From Spirochaetales bacterium (GTDB lineage Bacteria; Spirochaetota; Spirochaetia; Sphaerochaetales; Sphaerochaetaceae): a DNA stretch of 8,290 nucleotides. Numbering within the stretch: position 1 is the stretch's first letter; every line of letters starts with the position of its first letter. Made by a program: the position numbers and the translations under genes. The notes under the pieces were generated by a model, which was not told where the DNA came from, did no database searches, and saw only the letters and a program-made list of their open reading frames with translations. Location: the NCBI GenBank assembly GCA_017614625.1, contig JAGABK010000021.1:1-8290 (forward strand). Direction: 5' to 3'. This document shows positions 4,724 through 8,290 of the stretch, one piece after another.

Positions 4724-6712
4724 TTATTCCCAGCGGGAGAACGAATACTCTCCGCGATAATTCGAACCGTTGTAACAGGGATACTTCACGGGTCTGTAGA
4801 CACCGCGCGCATCTTCGGGAGCTTCCCCGTCCTGCGTGTATATGAACAGCCTGTGCCTGTCCCATACGACTATCTCGTCCCTGCCGTCACCTGTAAGGTC
4901 GGCGATTTCGGTGCACATCTCCGGATGACCGTCTTCCGGAAGGACGAGAACCCTGTTCCCCTCACCGTCGAAAGCCCCTTCGTGCGCACTCATCCAGATC
5001 AGCTCGCTGCCGTTTCCGTCCCAGTTCAGGGGAGCTATCACATTGCCGTTTGAAAGCATCTCGCGGTGCCATATCTCCTTTCCGTTGCAGTCGTGCAGGT
5101 AGACGATTCCGTTGTTCCCCCAGTAGGTGGTGGTGGCGATCTCATATCCCTCGCGTTCGGGACAGTAGTTGGCACAGCTTATCCTCTGGCCGTGCCCGTT
5201 GATGTCCCGCAGAATGATCTCACCTTCCTTCGACACGATTATGAAGCCTTCCCAGCCGGAGACCATGGCTATCCTCTCATCCTGTCCCTGACCGAAAGTC
5301 CCGACGATGATTTCATCCGTATGGTCCGTTTCAATGGGCAGCGACCACATGAGATTTCCGCTGCTGTCCACCATGTTGTAGCATGAGAAGATCTCATCAC
5401 GTCCGTCCCCGTTGAAATCATGGGCGAACGGGAAATGACCGGTGTTGTATTTCGAGAATTCCCACTTGAGATTCAGTTCACTGTCATAGACCCACAGCCG
5501 CGAGTAACGGTCCTTGATCAGGATATCGGAAGGTCTGTCGTTTCCCGAGACATTGACAATCCTGACGGCATCCACATTGAGCCGTTTGAAGGCGTACCTG
5601 CCGAACTCAAGACCCGTCACCGTCTCCTCGGGAGCTTCGCAGACCGGTGTCGGGACGCTCTTTCTGATCTTTCCCGTCCTGCCGTCCAGAATCATCAGGC
5701 GGAAATCCCAGGATGCGATGACTTCATCCGCCCCGTCTCCGTCTATGTCGTAGATCTGGAAAGGAAGGTCGGTCGTAAGCTTCTCCACCTCGTCGCTGTC
5801 GCACGGCTCCCCGATCTGCCACAGCACGGCTCCGGTCTCCACGCTGACTGCGGTCATGCACGAAATCACCGGATAGCGGTCCTTGTAGACCTTGCGCTGG
5901 TTCTGGCAGATAACGAAGAACCATTCGTCTGTTCCGGTGAGATGTCCGAACCTGATCTGTCTTGCAGCCCCGAAATCCTTCAGGTCGATGGCCTTCCACA
6001 GTTTCGCGGGAAGATGCCTGAGGCGGGCAGATGCCTCCTCTTCCTCCTGCAGCTGCTTCTTCAGTGCGAACGCACGGTTCCGGCTCTCCGTCATCTCAAC
6101 ACTTACTTTCCTGTACCGTGCAGGTCTGCAGGCGCACAGGGCGATGCACCCGGAATCGAATTTTCCGTCACGGCATTCCAACACCGGAACCCCGTTCAGG
6201 AAGCACCTGATCAGGTCCCCGTCAAGGCTGACTGACATGGTGCAGTATTCATCCGGATTCCAGGGAACCTCCGCATGGGCAAGAACCGTTCTCTCCAGTT
6301 TGTCGACCCTGTGGACCTCGACTCCGCCAGGAACAAGGAAGAACCCGTAATGCATCATGCTGGTCTGGTATCGGAAGAGAATCCCGGAGAAACCGGCTTC
6401 GATCATCACCCTGACTTCGGCGCTTACGGTATAATCCTCCCACATCACATCACCTGCACGCAGGCAGGGCACTGCCTTGCGCGGAGCAGGCTCGGTCAGA
6501 CGCATCTGCTCGATACAGCGTCCTCCGTCCATATCCGCATCGGAGACAAGCCATGTGGGGCCGCGGAAGGACCAGTCGGCTATGGGGTCGAACCATTGAC
6601 CGCAGTAACCTGCAGGCGGGAAATAGTGGTATTCCCCCATTGCGCTGTGCTCGGCATCGTAAGGGAAAGGCCCCAGAGGAAAAGATCTGAAATCCTCTTC
6701 AAATACTGTCAT
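4724..6712 (-). CDS. Two-domain protein: N-terminal beta-sandwich plus C-terminal FG-GAP-like beta-propeller, no known function
   Basis: A 662-residue protein I cannot name. Residues 1-206 look like a concanavalin-type beta-sandwich (LamG or DUF1080/3-keto-disaccharide-hydrolase-like), beginning with EEDFRSFPLGPFPYD. Residues about 207-240 form a charged helical linker (KKQLQEEEE). Residues about 248-630 give, by my count, eight repeat units, three with intact calcium-loop motifs: DIDGDGADE (322-330), DFNGDGRDE (432-440) and DLTGDGRDE (605-613). The other five are degenerate. Several units end in a turn followed by W or I (GAVLW, LNLKWEF, GNLMW, GKEIW). Eight propeller blades with such loops recall rhamnogalacturonan lyases of family PL11, but I cannot see a confirmed active site. 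There is no signal peptide or lipobox, so it should be cytosolic. It lies between an oxidoreductase and kdgK, 15-16 bases from each. AAGGA abuts the ATG with no spacer, a poor start context. An intracellular lyase or glycoside-processing enzyme is the favoured guess. A binding-only role is possible. Confidence 0.7.
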   Translation of the reverse strand: MTVFEEDFRSFPLGPFPYDAEHSAMGEYHYFPPAGYCGQWFDPIADWSFRGPTWLVSDADMDGGRCIEQMRLTEPAPRKAVPCLRAGDVMWEDYTVSAEVRVMIEAGFSGILFRYQTSMMHYGFFLVPGGVEVHRVDKLERTVLAHAEVPWNPDEYCTMSVSLDGDLIRCFLNGVPVLECRDGKFDSGCIALCACRPARYRKVSVEMTESRNRAFALKKQLQEEEEASARLRHLPAKLWKAIDLKDFGAARQIRFGHLTGTDEWFFVICQNQRKVYKDRYPVISCMTAVSVETGAVLWQIGEPCDSDEVEKLTTDLPFQIYDIDGDGADEVIASWDFRLMILDGRTGKIRKSVPTPVCEAPEETVTGLEFGRYAFKRLNVDAVRIVNVSGNDRPSDILIKDRYSRLWVYDSELNLKWEFSKYNTGHFPFAHDFNGDGRDEIFSCYNMVDSSGNLMWSLPIETDHTDEIIVGTFGQGQDERIAMVSGWEGFIIVSKEGEIILRDINGHGQRISCANYCPEREGYEIATTTYWGNNGIVYLHDCNGKEIWHREMLSNGNVIAPLNWDGNGSELIWMSAHEGAFDGEGNRVLVLPEDGHPEMCTEIADLTGDGRDEIVVWDRHRLFIYTQDGEAPEDARGVYRPVKYPCYNGSNYRGEYSFSRWE

Positions 6713-6728
6713 TCCTTCAACCCCGGTC

Positions 6729-8015
6729 TCACCACCTGACCAGACTGTCTATCTGCACGGGCATTCCCGAAGCGATCGACTTGTTTCCTGCGATTCCGAC
6801 AAGAATGGACTTCACTCCGTCGTGGAAGTCGGCGGCCCGGTGGAATTCATCGTACGGAGGATTCTCCAGGAAGATGTCGTCCAGCATCACGGGGTCTCCG
6901 CCGCCGTGACCGCCCTCACCCGTCTTCACCGGAACCTCATAGGGCTCGGCGAACATGGGGCAGACGCGGATCCGGCTGAATTTGGTGGCTCCTTCGTCCT
7001 TCTTCTCCCCTCCGGCGTTGATGTACGGCTTCTCGACGCTCTGATACTCAATCCTTCCGGCTGTACCGTTGAAAGACACGTTGAAACCTTCCCACGGCAT
7101 GTAAGACGTGAGCGAATACGACATCTGGACGCCGTTCTTGTAACGCACCACCAGATTCATGGTGTCCTCAATGCTTATGTCATCGGAAAACACGCTCCGG
7201 TCACGGATATAGCCGCTGTCTGCCTCGGCATCAAGATAAAGGGCTTTCAGGGTCGGATTGGACTCGAGGTCTATTGCGAACGGATCGTCCTTGGCCGCCT
7301 CGCTTCCGTGGCACCGGTAGTAGAATTTCTCCACACCGCGTTTCTCGGCCGCAGCCCGTCCGTAGAAGTCAAGGGCACCGAATCCGAATACGGTCTCAGG
7401 TTCCGCGCCCAGCCAGAAATTGACAAGGTCGAAATGGTGTGTGGCCTTGTGGACCAGAAGTCCGCCGCTGTTGTACTTGTTGCGGTGCCAGCGCCTGTAG
7501 TAATCGGCACCGTGCTGCGTGTTCAGAAGCCACTCGAAATGCACGGATGTAGGCGTTCCGACGGCTCCGTCACGGATGAGCTCACGCACCTTTGTATGAT
7601 AAGGAGCATAGCGGTAGTTGAATGTCACACGTATGTTCCTTCCGGTCTTCTTCTGGGTGTCGATGATCCGCTGGGCCTTCCTTTCGTCTATTGTGAGCGG
7701 CTTCTCCGTGATCACGTCGCAGCCGGCCTCCATGGCGCGGCATATGTAGTCGTCGTGGGTGCGGTCGACCGATGTCACGATGACGATGTCCGGATGCGTC
7801 TCTGCAATCATCTTCTCGAACTCGTGCGGCAGATAGGTCGGAACCCTTTTCGCCCCGAGTTCTTCAAGAAGACTGTTTGCGAAACCCATTCTTGTGGGAC
7901 TCTGGTCACAGAAACCCACCATGCGTGCAATATCCTTATACTTCGAGGCAACTGCCTCATAATACATCCGGGCCCTTCCGCCCGTGCCTACCTGTGCATA
8001 TCTCTTGATTGACAT
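6729..8015 (-). CDS. Gfo/Idh/MocA-family NAD(P)-dependent oxidoreductase, substrate unknown
   Basis: A 428-residue cytosolic dehydrogenase of the glucose-fructose oxidoreductase/inositol dehydrogenase superfamily. The N-terminal Rossmann fold has VGTGGRARM (9-17) for the dinucleotide, followed by the EKP motif (104-106) with the usual catalytic lysine. The C-terminal alpha/beta domain carries GGLLVHKATHHFDLVNFW (184-201), with H189, H193, H194 and D196 as candidate catalytic residues. The protein is longer than the usual 330-380 residues. The extra length seems to lie at about 210-285 and in a glycine-rich loop GEGGHGGGD (366-374). Members oxidise or epimerise sugars, inositols and glycosides, often at C3, and some are NAD-dependent glycosidases. 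The sequence alone does not decide. The start is supported by GGAGG 4 bases upstream. uxaA ends 20 bases before it, so it belongs to the uronate operon, although no classical uronate step needs it. Confidence 0.88.
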   Translation of the reverse strand: MSIKRYAQVGTGGRARMYYEAVASKYKDIARMVGFCDQSPTRMGFANSLLEELGAKRVPTYLPHEFEKMIAETHPDIVIVTSVDRTHDDYICRAMEAGCDVITEKPLTIDERKAQRIIDTQKKTGRNIRVTFNYRYAPYHTKVRELIRDGAVGTPTSVHFEWLLNTQHGADYYRRWHRNKYNSGGLLVHKATHHFDLVNFWLGAEPETVFGFGALDFYGRAAAEKRGVEKFYYRCHGSEAAKDDPFAIDLESNPTLKALYLDAEADSGYIRDRSVFSDDISIEDTMNLVVRYKNGVQMSYSLTSYMPWEGFNVSFNGTAGRIEYQSVEKPYINAGGEKKDEGATKFSRIRVCPMFAEPYEVPVKTGEGGHGGGDPVMLDDIFLENPPYDEFHRAADFHDGVKSILVGIAGNKSIASGMPVQIDSLVRW

Positions 8016-8019
8016 TTAT

Positions 8020-8024
8020 CCTCC
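8020..8024 (-). promoter_or_regulatory. Ribosome binding site of the Gfo/Idh/MocA gene
   Basis: GGAGG, 4 bases before the ATG at 8015, in the 20-base gap after uxaA. The spacing is short but acceptable, and it supports this start. Confidence 0.65.
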
Positions 8025-8035
8025 AAGACGGACCG

Positions 8036-8290
8036 TCACGTTATCGGAGCCGGATTGAAAACGATGAAATCGTTGTACAGACCGTACTTCTCGGCCGCAG
8101 TCTTTTCTCCGCCGAGAACATCCAGGATTCTTCCGTAAAGTTCATGTCCCAACTGTGCGATGGTCTTCTCTCCGGTCACCACGGATCCGGCGTCAAGATC
8201 GAACAGATCCGGCCACTTCTCATTCATGGAATGCTGGGTACAAATCTTGAAAACCGGTATCTCCTGAAGCCCGTAAGGCGTTCCCCGTCC
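8036..8290 (-). CDS. uxaA: Altronate dehydratase (UxaA-type), C-terminal part; 5' end outside window
   Basis: The last 84 residues of an altronate/galactarate dehydratase family protein. The frame is open to the right edge, starting GRGTPYGLQEIPVFKICT, then KWPDLFDLDAGSVVTGE (25-41), and ending FIVFNPAPIT. This tail, especially the GRGTP block and the FNPAP ending, is typical of UxaA. Galactarate dehydratase GarD has a related but differently ending C-terminus. UxaA removes water from D-altronate to give KDG in the galacturonate isomerase pathway, exactly the substrate of KdgK downstream. The catalytic N-terminal and central parts are outside the window, so substrate cannot be checked fully. 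It is the first gene visible in the minus-strand operon, and more genes (uxaB, uxaC) may precede it beyond the edge. The stop is TGA at 8036-8038. Confidence 0.88.
   Translation of the reverse strand, partial: GRGTPYGLQEIPVFKICTQHSMNEKWPDLFDLDAGSVVTGEKTIAQLGHELYGRILDVLGGEKTAAEKYGLYNDFIVFNPAPIT

Larger units (their letters stand above)
2202..8290 (-). other. Predicted operon uxaA - Gfo/Idh/MocA - propeller protein - kdgK - kdgA - kduD
   Basis: Six co-directional genes have gaps of 20, 16, 15, 3 and 11 bases, with no hairpin plus T-run in any gap, so one transcript is likely. Its promoter lies beyond the right edge. Its end faces the stop of the plus-strand isomerase-like gene, 4 bases away, leaving no room for a terminator between the two genes. 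The products join altronate and diketo-deoxygluconate at KDG and carry it to pyruvate and triose phosphate. Confidence 0.75.

Noticed and set aside
5420..6235. A 271-codon plus-strand frame opposite the propeller gene
   Set aside because: A shadow of the real frame. The minus strand has the calcium-loop repeats, while the plus frame has no domain pattern.
4724..6712. Naming the propeller protein a PL11 rhamnogalacturonan lyase
   Set aside because: The propeller and calcium loops fit the fold, but the N-terminal domain differs, there is no secretion signal, and I could not identify the family's catalytic residues.
6822..8012. A 396-codon open frame on the plus strand opposite the oxidoreductase gene
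   Set aside because: It mirrors almost the whole of a well-supported gene. Its product has no recognisable motifs, and such antisense frames are expected from GC-biased third codon positions.
389..8290. Search for insertion sequences, CRISPR repeats, tRNA genes and attachment sites
   Set aside because: Nearly all of the interval is covered by intact coding sequence. No terminal inverted repeats, regularly spaced repeats or cloverleaf-like segments were seen.

Overview
The window looks like a chromosomal segment of an anaerobic, plant-glycan-using bacterium. It carries the tail of an [FeFe] hydrogenase and then a compact hexuronate (pectin-type) catabolic locus. Moderately high GC, genes a few bases to about 20 bases apart, and clear Shine-Dalgarno sequences on most minus-strand genes fit a gut or rumen type organism. 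KduD and KdgK resemble, from memory, the forms common in Bacteroidota and some spirochaetes, while the strong Shine-Dalgarno use is unlike typical Bacteroidota. I therefore leave the phylum open.

Layout. Bases 2-289 (+) hold the C-terminus of the hydrogenase catalytic subunit, closed by a strong intrinsic terminator at 313-350. kduI (389-1231, -) runs toward it. A 72-base divergent promoter region (1232-1303) separates kduI from a plus-strand TIM-barrel sugar isomerase/epimerase-family gene (1304-2197). That gene meets kduD tail to tail with only 4 bases between stop codons. From the right edge, a minus-strand operon reads uxaA (partial, 8290-8036), a Gfo/Idh/MocA oxidoreductase (8015-6729), a 662-residue beta-sandwich plus FG-GAP-like propeller protein (6712-4724), kdgK (4708-3674), kdgA (3670-3023) and kduD (3011-2202).

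How the genes work together. Two uronate routes meet at 2-keto-3-deoxygluconate (KDG). UxaA dehydrates altronate, which comes from galacturonate. KduI and KduD convert the unsaturated-uronate product 5-keto-4-deoxyuronate to KDG. KdgK phosphorylates KDG, and KdgA cleaves KDPG to pyruvate and glyceraldehyde 3-phosphate. A hydrogenase next door would suit a fermenter disposing of electrons, but it is a separate transcription unit.

The unexplained part is the trio of oxidoreductase, propeller protein and TIM-barrel protein. None belongs to the classical pathway, and the propeller protein has no visible signal peptide. They may form an intracellular glycoside-processing module that feeds uronates into the KDG route, possibly by oxidation and elimination chemistry. 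That is a hypothesis from fold and neighbourhood, not a demonstrated function. No transporter, regulator, tRNA, rRNA, CRISPR array or mobile element is visible.
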